Assembly: GCF_030063415.1 (NCBI RefSeq)
Contig: NZ_JASITA010000034.1
Location: forward strand, 1-64,000
Length of the DNA stretch: 64,000 bases
Direction of reading: 5' to 3'
Source: Streptomyces sp. H27-C3
GTDB lineage: Bacteria > Actinomycetota > Actinomycetes > Streptomycetales > Streptomycetaceae
This document shows positions 26,887-33,693 of this stretch, in pieces. The position numbers and the translations under genes are program-made. Every line of letters begins with the position of its first letter. Position 1 is the first letter of the stretch. The notes beneath the pieces are model-generated. The model had not been told where the DNA came from and did no database searches. It worked only from the letters and a program-made list of their open reading frames with translations.

Positions 26887-29541
26887 TCACGTCAGGCTGA
26901 GCCGTGGCTTCGGCCCGTCCGTGCGGCCCGTCGGGGGCTTGCGGCTGCCTGCCCGGTACGCGAGGGGCCATGGCGCGCCGGGGCCCACGTAGTCCTGCTC
27001 GGCCGCCGCGTGCAGCGTCCAGTGCGGATCGTACAGGTGCGGGCGGGCCAGCGCGCACAGGTCCGCGCGGCCGGCGAGCAGCAGGGAGTTGACGTCGTCC
27101 CACGAGGAGATCGCGCCGACGGTGAGGACCGGGGCGCCCAGCTCGTTGCGTATCCGGTCCGCGTACGGGGTCTGGTACGAGCGGCCGTACTCGGGCGCCT
27201 CCTCGGAGACGACCTGGCCGGTCGAGACGTCGATGGCGTCGGCCCCGTGCGCGACGAAGGCGCGGGCGATCTCGACCGCGTCCTCGGCCGTCGTGCCGCC
27301 GTCCGCCCAGTCCGTGGCGGAGATCCGGACCGTCATCGGCCGGTCTTCGGGCCAGCTGTCACGCACCGCGTCGAAGACTTCGAGGGGAAAGCGCAGCCGT
27401 CGGTCGAGGGAACCGCCGTAGGCGTCGGTCCGTTGATTGGCGAGAGGGGAAAGGAAGCCGGAGAGCAAATAGCCGTGCGCGCAGTGGAGTTCGAGGAGAT
27501 CGAAGCCGCAGTGCGCGGCGCGCCGGGTCGCCGAGGCGAACTGTTCGCGGATGTCGGTGAGTCCGGCCCGGTCGAGCTGGTGCGGGACCTGGTTGACGCC
27601 CGCGCGGTACGGGAGCGGGGAGGCGGCGGACAGGGGCCAGTTGCCGTCCGGCAGCGGCTGGTCGATGCCGTCCCACATCAGCCGGGTCGAGCCCTTGCGG
27701 CCCGAGTGGCCCAGCTGGACGCCGACCGCCGTGCCGGGCGACTGCTCGTGCACGAAGTCGGTGATCCGGCGCCAGGAGGCGGCCTGTTCGGGGGTGTAGA
27801 GGCCGGTGCAGCCGGGGGTGATGCGGCCCTCGGGGCTCACGCACACCATCTCGGTCATGACCAGGCCCGCTCCCCCGAGGGCCCGCGAGCCGAGGTGGAC
27901 GAGGTGGAAGTCGCCGGGGACGCCGTCCTCCGCCTTGTACATGTCCATGGGCGAGACGACGACGCGGTTGCGCAGGGTCAGGCCGCGCAGCCGGAAGGGG
28001 GTGAACATCGGCGGTGTGCCCGGCGGGCAGCCGAAGCCGTCCTCCACGTCCCGGGTGAAACCGGCGTCGCGCAACCGCAGATTGTCATGAGTGACGCGGC
28101 GGCTGCGGGTGAGGAGATTGAAGGCGAACTGGCGCGGGGGCTGGTCGAGATACGTGCCCACCTCCTCGAACCACCGCAGGCTGGCGGCTGCCGCGCGCTG
28201 CGTCGACTCGACGACGGGGCGTCGCTCGGTCTCGTACGCGGCGAGGGCCGCCGCCCGGTCGGGCTGCTCCTCGATGCAGGCGGCCAGGGCGAGGGCGTCC
28301 TCGACGGCGAGCTTGGTGCCGGATCCGATGGAGAAGTGCGCGGTGTGCGCGGCGTCGCCGATGAGCACCGTATTTCCGTGCGACCACCGGTCGTTGACGA
28401 CGGTGCGGAAGGGGATCCACGAGGACTTGTTGCCGCGCAGCGACCGGCCGCCGAGCGCGTCTGCGAAGGTCTTGGCACACCGCTCGGTGGATTCGGCCTC
28501 GTCGCACCGGTCGAGCCCGGCCGCCCGCCAGACCTCCTCACGCATCTCGACGATGACGGTGGAGGCGTCCTGCGCGTACGGGTAGCCGTGCAGTTGCATC
28601 ACGCCGTGCTCGGTCTCGGCGATCTCGAAGCGGAAGGCGTCGAAGGCGAAGTCGGCGGCGAGCCAGATGTAGCGGCAGCGGTGGGTGGTGATGCGGGGCG
28701 CGAAGACGTCGGTGTGCGCCGCCCGCGTGAGGCTGTGCACGCCGTCCGCGGCGATCACCAGGTCGTACGCCGTGGAGAGTTCGGCAGCGGGCGGCGCCTC
28801 CTCGCGGAAGCGCAGGGTGACGCCGAGCGAGCGGCAGCGCTCGTACAGGATCTCCAGGAGCCTGCGGCGCCCGAGGGCGGCGAAGCCGTGGCCGCCGGAG
28901 GTCAGCCGGTGGCCGCGGTGGACGACGTCGATGTCGTCCCATCGGACGAACTCGGCCTGGAGCGCCTGGTAGACGACCGGGTCGGCGTGCTGGATGCCAC
29001 CGAGGGTCTCGTCGGAGAGGACGACGCCGAAGCCGAAGGTGTCGTCTGGGTCGCCCCGCTCCCAGACGGTGACGGAGCGCGCGGGGTCGAGCCGCTTGAG
29101 GAGGGCCGCCGCGTACAGCCCACCGGGCCCGCCACCGATCACGGCGACGCGCATGGCGCGACCGCCGGTGACCGCTTTCGCGGAACTCGCTGCGGGGGCG
29201 GGGCTGGGTGCGGCAGCGGGCCCGGGTGCGGCGCTGGGTGTGGGCCCGGCGGTGGCCGGGGAGGCGGTGCCGGGTGCGGGCCCGGGTTCGGGCCCGGGTT
29301 CGGGCCCGGGTTCGGGCCCGGCGGTGGCGCTGGGTGCGGGGCCGGTCGCAGACCCGGGTGCGGTCCGCGCGGCGACCTCGGGTGCGGGACCGGTCGCAGA
29401 CCCGGGCGCGGCAGTGACCTCCCGCGCGGGGCCGGCCGCAGGCCCCGCGCCGGTCGCAGCCGCGTCGCCGCCCCCTGCTGTGCGCCCTGCCGCAGCCCCG
29501 CCACCGGCGCCCGCCCGGGCCGCGGCCGTACGCCCCGGCAT
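26887..29541 (-). CDS. bifunctional 2-aminobenzoyl-CoA monooxygenase/reductase-type flavoenzyme
   Basis: The protein joins a class A FAD monooxygenase to an Old Yellow Enzyme reductase. The monooxygenase has MRVAVIGGGPGGLYAAALLK, ERGDPDDTFGFGVVLS, IAADGVHS and NTVLIGDAAHTAHFSIGSGT. The reductase starts near MFTPFRLRGLTLRNRVVVSP, with GVQLGHSGRKG, ELHCAHGYLLSGFLSPLANQ and RTDAYGGSLDRR. This architecture is that of Azoarcus 2-aminobenzoyl-CoA monooxygenase/reductase and streptomycete salicylyl-CoA 5-hydroxylase (SdgC). An ATG at 29154 gives 755 residues, close to the family. The ATG at 29541, three to five bases after the hydratase stop, adds 129 Pro/Ala/Gly-rich residues and has a better ribosome site. 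I give the longer form with the start uncertain. Confidence 0.85.
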   Translation of the reverse strand: MPGRTAAARAGAGGGAAAGRTAGGGDAAATGAGPAAGPAREVTAAPGSATGPAPEVAARTAPGSATGPAPSATAGPEPGPEPGPEPGPAPGTASPATAGPTPSAAPGPAAAPSPAPAASSAKAVTGGRAMRVAVIGGGPGGLYAAALLKRLDPARSVTVWERGDPDDTFGFGVVLSDETLGGIQHADPVVYQALQAEFVRWDDIDVVHRGHRLTSGGHGFAALGRRRLLEILYERCRSLGVTLRFREEAPPAAELSTAYDLVIAADGVHSLTRAAHTDVFAPRITTHRCRYIWLAADFAFDAFRFEIAETEHGVMQLHGYPYAQDASTVIVEMREEVWRAAGLDRCDEAESTERCAKTFADALGGRSLRGNKSSWIPFRTVVNDRWSHGNTVLIGDAAHTAHFSIGSGTKLAVEDALALAACIEEQPDRAAALAAYETERRPVVESTQRAAAASLRWFEEVGTYLDQPPRQFAFNLLTRSRRVTHDNLRLRDAGFTRDVEDGFGCPPGTPPMFTPFRLRGLTLRNRVVVSPMDMYKAEDGVPGDFHLVHLGSRALGGAGLVMTEMVCVSPEGRITPGCTGLYTPEQAASWRRITDFVHEQSPGTAVGVQLGHSGRKGSTRLMWDGIDQPLPDGNWPLSAASPLPYRAGVNQVPHQLDRAGLTDIREQFASATRRAAHCGFDLLELHCAHGYLLSGFLSPLANQRTDAYGGSLDRRLRFPLEVFDAVRDSWPEDRPMTVRISATDWADGGTTAEDAVEIARAFVAHGADAIDVSTGQVVSEEAPEYGRSYQTPYADRIRNELGAPVLTVGAISSWDDVNSLLLAGRADLCALARPHLYDPHWTLHAAAEQDYVGPGAPWPLAYRAGSRKPPTGRTDGPKPRLSLT
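29278..29319. repeat. 12-bp tandem repeat GGGCCCGGGTTC
   Basis: Three full copies and a half copy of a 12-base unit lie in the region between the hydratase and the FAD domain of the monooxygenase. In the minus-strand frame they encode a PEPG repeat, flanked by further Pro/Ala/Thr-rich sequence. The unit keeps the reading frame open. Confidence 0.8.
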
Positions 29542-29543
29542 CG

Positions 29544-30371
29544 CTAGCGCCCCTGCCACTTCGGCGGTCGCTTCTCGGTGAACGCCGCGTGGAATTCGGC
29601 GTAGTCCTCGCCGTTCATCAGCAGCGCCTGTGTCGCGGCGTCCATCTCGACCGCGGCGGCGAGCGGCATGTCGAGCTCCGCGGTGAGCAGTGCCTTGGTC
29701 TGCGCGTAGGCCAGGGCCGGGCCGTCCGCGAGGCGCCGTGCCAGCTCGGCCGCGCGAAGGTCCGCCTGCCCCTCGTCCGTCATCTCGCTGATCAGGCCGA
29801 TCCGCTCCGCCTCGGGAGCGCGCACCGCGTCGCCGAGCATCAGCAGTCGGGTCGCGTGCCCGAGCCCGACGACGCGGGGCAGCAGATACGCGGCCCCCAT
29901 GTCGCCGCCCGACAGGCCGACCTTGGTGAAGAGGAAGGCGAAACGGGCCGACGGGTCCGCGATCCGGAAGTCGGCGGCGAGGGCGAGGACGGCGCCCGCG
30001 CCCGCGGCCACCCCGTGCACGGCGGCGATCACGGGGAAGGGGCACTCGCGCAGAGCCCGCACGACCTGCCCGGTCATCCGGTTGAAATCGAGAAGCTGAG
30101 CGGTGTCCATGGCGAGGGTGGCGCCGATGATCTCGTCGACGTCGCCGCCGGAGCAAAAACCCCGGCCTTCTCCACCCAGTACCAGTGCGCGTACCGTGCG
30201 CTCACGGGCCAGCTCGGCCAGGAGATCGCGCAGATCGGCGTACGCACCGAAGGTCAGCGCGTTGAGTTTCTCGGGCCGGGCAAGAGTGACAGTGGCGACC
30301 CCGTCATCGACGGTCAGCCGCAGATGGTGCCACTGCTCCGTGCGCGACGCTGAGCTGGGAAAGGGGCTCAT
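29544..30371 (-). CDS. enoyl-CoA hydratase/isomerase family protein
   Basis: A 275-residue crotonase-fold protein with a strong GAAGGAGG site. Visible are ARPEKLNALTFG, the oxyanion-hole motif GRGFCSGGDVDEI, VHGVAAGAGAVLALAADFRI, and the second catalytic segment FLFTKVGLSGGDMGAAYLLP. In that segment an Asp sits where many hydratases carry Glu, suggesting a ring-hydrolase or isomerase subgroup rather than a plain beta-oxidation hydratase. It is the first gene of the minus-strand operon with the monooxygenase/reductase. Benzoyl-CoA-type pathways use crotonase-fold enzymes to open or hydrate the ring, which is the likely role. Confidence 0.88.
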   Translation of the reverse strand: MSPFPSSASRTEQWHHLRLTVDDGVATVTLARPEKLNALTFGAYADLRDLLAELARERTVRALVLGGEGRGFCSGGDVDEIIGATLAMDTAQLLDFNRMTGQVVRALRECPFPVIAAVHGVAAGAGAVLALAADFRIADPSARFAFLFTKVGLSGGDMGAAYLLPRVVGLGHATRLLMLGDAVRAPEAERIGLISEMTDEGQADLRAAELARRLADGPALAYAQTKALLTAELDMPLAAAVEMDAATQALLMNGEDYAEFHAAFTEKRPPKWQGR

Positions 30372-30431
30372 GGGCTGTGGCCTCCTTCAACCTGGGGACT
30401 GATACCCGCCCTGCGAAGTTATCACCTGTCC

Positions 30432-30445
30432 GTGACTGCCGTCAC
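30432..30445. promoter_or_regulatory. dyad GTGACTGCCGTCAC upstream of the hydratase operon
   Basis: It lies about 60 bp upstream of the hydratase start and matches the dyad at 24311-24324 (TGACTGyCGTCA shared). Together they mark the two divergent outer promoters of the aromatic-CoA locus. Confidence 0.5.
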
Positions 30446-30601
30446 GAGTGCGCGATATCCGATGCGCATCATGGCGAAAGGTCCCGTTCGCGGTATGTCG
30501 GAGGCCCCACCCCCTGCGGCCCAGCGGCTCTACCTGTATCGCATGACACTTTCGTATCGTTGAAAGCACGACCTCTCACTCCCCGAAAGGGGCGTCCCAC
30601 T

Positions 30602-31033
30602 TTGCTCGAATCCGCCGGGCCCGCCTGTTGGCGCATCGCCCTGCCGCACACCGCGGCCGCCGTGCCGATAGCGCGCGCCCTGATACGCACCGCCCTCGCG
30701 GACATCGAGGCGCCCGCGGACAGTGACACGGCGGAGCTGTTGACTGCCGAGCTCGTCGCGAACGCCGTGGAGCACACCAGCCCGGACGAGCCGATCGAGC
30801 TGGTGGTGGAGCTGCTCGCCGCCGGTTGTCAGGTCGAGGTGCACGACGGCGACCCGTCCCCTCCCGGCAATCTGGACCGGACGGTGGCCGACCAGTCGCC
30901 CGACCCCTGGCAGGAGCACGGGCGCGGGCTGCTGCTCATCCGTGCGCTCAGCTCCGCCTGCGGACACCGCCCCACCGCGCACGGCAAGGCGGTCTGGTTC
31001 ACGCTTCCTGCCGCTCCGGGCCGCCCTGGCTGA
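30602..31033 (+). CDS. RsbW-like ATP-binding protein
   Basis: About 143 residues of a HATPase_c_2 (GHKL) domain. AELLTAELVANAVEHTSP is the N-box, VEVHDGDPSP the G1 box, and EHGRGLLLIRALSSACGHRP the G2 lid; the end is GKAVWFTLPA. The open frame continues upstream to 30377, but the homology begins at about 30615. The TTG at 30602 with AAAGGGG nearby is my preferred start. Streptomycetes have dozens of such stand-alone proteins related to anti-sigma kinases. No partner anti-anti-sigma gene is adjacent and the target is unknown. Confidence 0.75.
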   Translation: MLESAGPACWRIALPHTAAAVPIARALIRTALADIEAPADSDTAELLTAELVANAVEHTSPDEPIELVVELLAAGCQVEVHDGDPSPPGNLDRTVADQSPDPWQEHGRGLLLIRALSSACGHRPTAHGKAVWFTLPAAPGRPG

Positions 31034-31086
31034 CCAGCCGGTCCGGGGACTTGATGCGCTGCGTGGGGTGGTTCTCTTCTCAGGTT

Positions 31087-31122
31087 CTCAAGGTCTTCGA
31101 CGTGCTCAAGGTGTTCGACGTA
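31087..31122. repeat. 18-bp tandem duplication
   Basis: CTCAAGGTCTTCGACGTG is followed directly by a copy with two differences. The pair sits just before a terminator, between the RsbW-like gene and arcB. A palindrome CCAGCGCGCTGG follows at 31123-31134. No function is evident. Confidence 0.55.
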
Positions 31123-31147
31123 CCAGCGCGCTGGCACGCTCAAAGCA

Positions 31148-31181
31148 AATGGGGTTCGAGCGTGTGAGCTCGAACCCCATT
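31148..31181. terminator. hairpin terminator between RsbW-like gene and arcB
   Basis: Thirteen-base perfect arms (AATGGGGTTCGAG and its complement) with an 8-base loop lie between two convergent genes. The GGTTCGA core resembles a tRNA T-loop but there is no tRNA around it. Confidence 0.75.
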
Positions 31182-31258
31182 CATCGGCGACATACCAGCC
31201 ACCGTCCCGCATGTCCGCCCAATCGGGCGCATAGCGCTTCCGTGCCGCGATCCGGCGG

Positions 31259-32266
31259 TTACTCCGCCCCTGCCATCGTGGCGACCAGCACGGCCTTGAT
31301 GGTGTGCATCCGGTTCTCGGCCTCGTCGAAGACGACGGAGTGCGCGGACTCGAAGACCTCGTCGGTGACTTCCAGCTCGGTGAGGCCGTACTTCTCGTGG
31401 ATGTCACGCCCGACCTTGGTCCCCAGGTCGTGGAAGGCGGGCAGGCAGTGCATGAACTTCACGTCCGCGTTGCCGGTGGCGCGCAGCACGTCCATGGTCA
31501 CGGCGTACGGCGACAGCGCCTTGATGCGCTCGGCCCAGACCTCCTTGGGCTCCCCCATCGACACCCACACGTCGGTGCTGACGAAGTCCGCGCCGAGCAC
31601 CCCTTCCGCGAGGTCCTCGGTGAGGGTGACCCGGGCGCCGCTCAGCTCGGCGGCCTCACGGGCCCGCACGACGACCTCTTCGGCCGGCCAGTAGGCCCTG
31701 GGTGCGACGATCCGTACATCCATGCCGAGCAGCGCGCCGGTGACCAGGTACGAATTGCCCATGTTGAGGCGGGCGTCGCCCAGGTAGGCGAAGGTGATCC
31801 GCTCCAGCGGCTTGTCGGAGTGCTCGGTCATGGTGAGCATGTCGGCGAGCATCTGGGTGGGGTGCCAGTCGTTGGTGAGCCCGTTGAAGACGGGGACCCC
31901 CGCGTACGCGCCCAGCTCCTCGACGACGGCCTGGCTGTCCCCGCGGTACTCGATACCGTCGAACATCCGACCCAGTACCCGCGCCGTGTCCCTCGCCGAC
32001 TCCTTGTGCCCTATCTGGGAGCCGGAGGGGTCGAGATACGTCGTCGACGCCCCCTGATCCGCGGCGGCGACCTCGAAGGAGCAGCGGGTGCGGGTGGACG
32101 TCTTCTCGAAGATCAGCGCGATGTTCCTGCCGCGCAGCCGCCGCACCTCCGCGCCGGCCTTCTTCGCCGCCTTGAGTCCGGCGGCGAGATCGATCAGGCC
32201 ACGGAACTCCTCGGCGGTGAAGTCCAGCTCCTTGAGGAAGTGACGGCCTGCGAGGTCTATCGCCAT
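31259..32266 (-). CDS. arcB: ornithine carbamoyltransferase
   Basis: A 335-residue OTCase interconverting ornithine plus carbamoyl phosphate and citrulline. Visible are the carbamoyl-phosphate loop [31 protein letters not shown], the ornithine loop [11 protein letters not shown] and the catalytic Cys motif [10 protein letters not shown]. The length and the adjacency downstream of arginine deiminase point to the catabolic ArcB. The anabolic ArgF is possible from sequence alone. No carbamate kinase or arginine/ornithine antiporter gene lies in this window. Confidence 0.93.
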   Translation of the reverse strand: MAIDLAGRHFLKELDFTAEEFRGLIDLAAGLKAAKKAGAEVRRLRGRNIALIFEKTSTRTRCSFEVAAADQGASTTYLDPSGSQIGHKESARDTARVLGRMFDGIEYRGDSQAVVEELGAYAGVPVFNGLTNDWHPTQMLADMLTMTEHSDKPLERITFAYLGDARLNMGNSYLVTGALLGMDVRIVAPRAYWPAEEVVVRAREAAELSGARVTLTEDLAEGVLGADFVSTDVWVSMGEPKEVWAERIKALSPYAVTMDVLRATGNADVKFMHCLPAFHDLGTKVGRDIHEKYGLTELEVTDEVFESAHSVVFDEAENRMHTIKAVLVATMAGAE

Positions 32267-32337
32267 GGTGGTTGCTCCTGGGGCGCGAGAGGTCGCGGAT
32301 TGAGTGAGGCTGGAAGTCTATACGATGGAGCGCATCA

Positions 32338-33570
32338 CTATACAGAATCTCGTTCTACGGGGCAGCTCATGCAGCGGGGGCCGCCCCTGCCACGGCCCAG
32401 CTCGCTGCCGCGGATCTCGATGACCTCGATGCCCTCCTTGCGCAGATGGGTGTTGGTGGTGGCGTTGCGCTCGTAGGCGACGACAACGCCCGGCTCGACG
32501 GCCAGCACATTGCAGCCGTCGTCCCACTGCTCGCGCTGCGCCGCGTGCACGTCCTGGGTGGCGGTCAGCACCCGGATCTCGTTCAGGCCCAGGGCGGCGG
32601 CGATGGCGCGGTGCATGTGCTCGGGCGGATGGTCGGTGACCTTCAGATCGCGGTCACCCGCGCCCGGTTCGATCGTGTACGAACGGAGCATTCCGAGCCC
32701 GGCGTACTGGGTGAACGTGTCGCCGTCGACCATCGTCATCACGGTATCCAGATGCATGAACGCGCGGTGCTTGGGCATGTCGAGCGCCACGATCGTGGTG
32801 GCGGAGCCGGCCGCGAAGAGACCGCGGGCCAGCATCTCAACGGCCTGCGGGGTGGTGCGTTCGCTCATCCCGATCAGCACGGCGCCGTTGCCGATGACCA
32901 GGACGTCGCCGCCCTCGATGGTGGACGGGTAGTCGACCTGCCCCTCCGACCAGGTGTGGAAGGAGCCCGCCTCGGGGCTCTTGAAGAGCGGGTGGTGCTT
33001 GTAGATCGCCTCGAAGTGGACGGTCTCGCGCTGCCTGGCCGGCCAGCGCATCGCGTTGATGGACACCCCGTCGTAGATCCAGGCCGAGGTGTCCCGGGTG
33101 AAGAGGTGGTTCGGGAGGGGGCCGAGCAGGAAATCGTCCAGGTCCATGACGTGGAAGCGGACGGACGTCGGCTCGGGGTGGCGCGCGAGGAACTCCCGCT
33201 TGGTCATGCCGCCGACGAGCGCCTCGACCAGATCGGTCACGGGCAGTTCGTCGAACGCCTCCCGCAGGTGGTCGGTGGCGAGCGGTCCGTACTCCTTCTC
33301 GTCGAAGACCCGGTCGAGCACCAGGTTCCTGGCGGCCGGGATCCGGAGCACTTCGCAGAGCAGATCACCGAAGAGATGCACCTCCACCCCGCGGTCGCGC
33401 AGCACATCGGCGAAGCCGTCGTGCTCCTGTCTCGCCCGACGCACCCACAGCACGTCGTCGAAGAGCAGAGCGTCCTTATTGGTGGGCGTGAGGCGTTTCA
33501 GCTCCAGATCGGGCCGGTGGAGAATGACACGGCGCAGCCGTCCGGTCTCGGAATCGACATGGAATCCCAT
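32338..33570 (-). CDS. arcA: arginine deiminase
   Basis: A 410-residue arginine deiminase converting arginine to citrulline and ammonia. The start is the ATG at 33570 after a GAGG; an upstream in-frame start adds 19 residues with no support. Visible are [20 protein letters not shown], the loop [20 protein letters not shown], ESxGGD-type [40 protein letters not shown] and the active-site Cys near the C-terminus in [10 protein letters not shown]. It is followed after about 70 bp by arcB, giving the first two steps of the ADI pathway. The gap has a short dyad (GATGGAGCGCATC), but I find no clear ArgR box. Confidence 0.95.
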   Translation of the reverse strand: MGFHVDSETGRLRRVILHRPDLELKRLTPTNKDALLFDDVLWVRRARQEHDGFADVLRDRGVEVHLFGDLLCEVLRIPAARNLVLDRVFDEKEYGPLATDHLREAFDELPVTDLVEALVGGMTKREFLARHPEPTSVRFHVMDLDDFLLGPLPNHLFTRDTSAWIYDGVSINAMRWPARQRETVHFEAIYKHHPLFKSPEAGSFHTWSEGQVDYPSTIEGGDVLVIGNGAVLIGMSERTTPQAVEMLARGLFAAGSATTIVALDMPKHRAFMHLDTVMTMVDGDTFTQYAGLGMLRSYTIEPGAGDRDLKVTDHPPEHMHRAIAAALGLNEIRVLTATQDVHAAQREQWDDGCNVLAVEPGVVVAYERNATTNTHLRKEGIEVIEIRGSELGRGRGGPRCMSCPVERDSV

Positions 33571-33693
33571 GCCCCCATCCTCACCGCACGGACCGCCGTT
33601 CACTCGGCGAATGCCGACTCGTCGCAAGGACCGTGGGGCGGCAGCCGGTGCAGCTGCCGCCCCAGGGTCAGGCCCCGGGGTCGCCCTCGGGCG

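Noticed and set aside
29278-29319. CRISPR-like short repeats
   Set aside because: The 12-bp units are contiguous with no spacers and encode PEPG; no cas gene is present.
26410-29547. A 1045-codon plus-strand open frame
   Set aside because: It is the antisense shadow of the monooxygenase/reductase gene and its upstream repeat. High third-position GC removes stops in that frame; the sequence is low-complexity Arg/Gly/Val with no domains.
26887-30156. Extension of the monooxygenase/reductase frame through the enoyl-CoA hydratase gene
   Set aside because: Beyond 29541 this frame overlaps the hydratase coding sequence in another frame; the hydratase has its own strong ribosome site and motifs, so the extension is not translated.
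31148-31181. tRNA-like GGTTCGA sequence
   Set aside because: The motif is part of a perfect terminator hairpin; no acceptor, D or anticodon stem can be drawn.
32267-32337. ArgR box between arcA and arcB
   Set aside because: The short dyad and repeated CTATAC do not match the ArgR consensus well enough to call.
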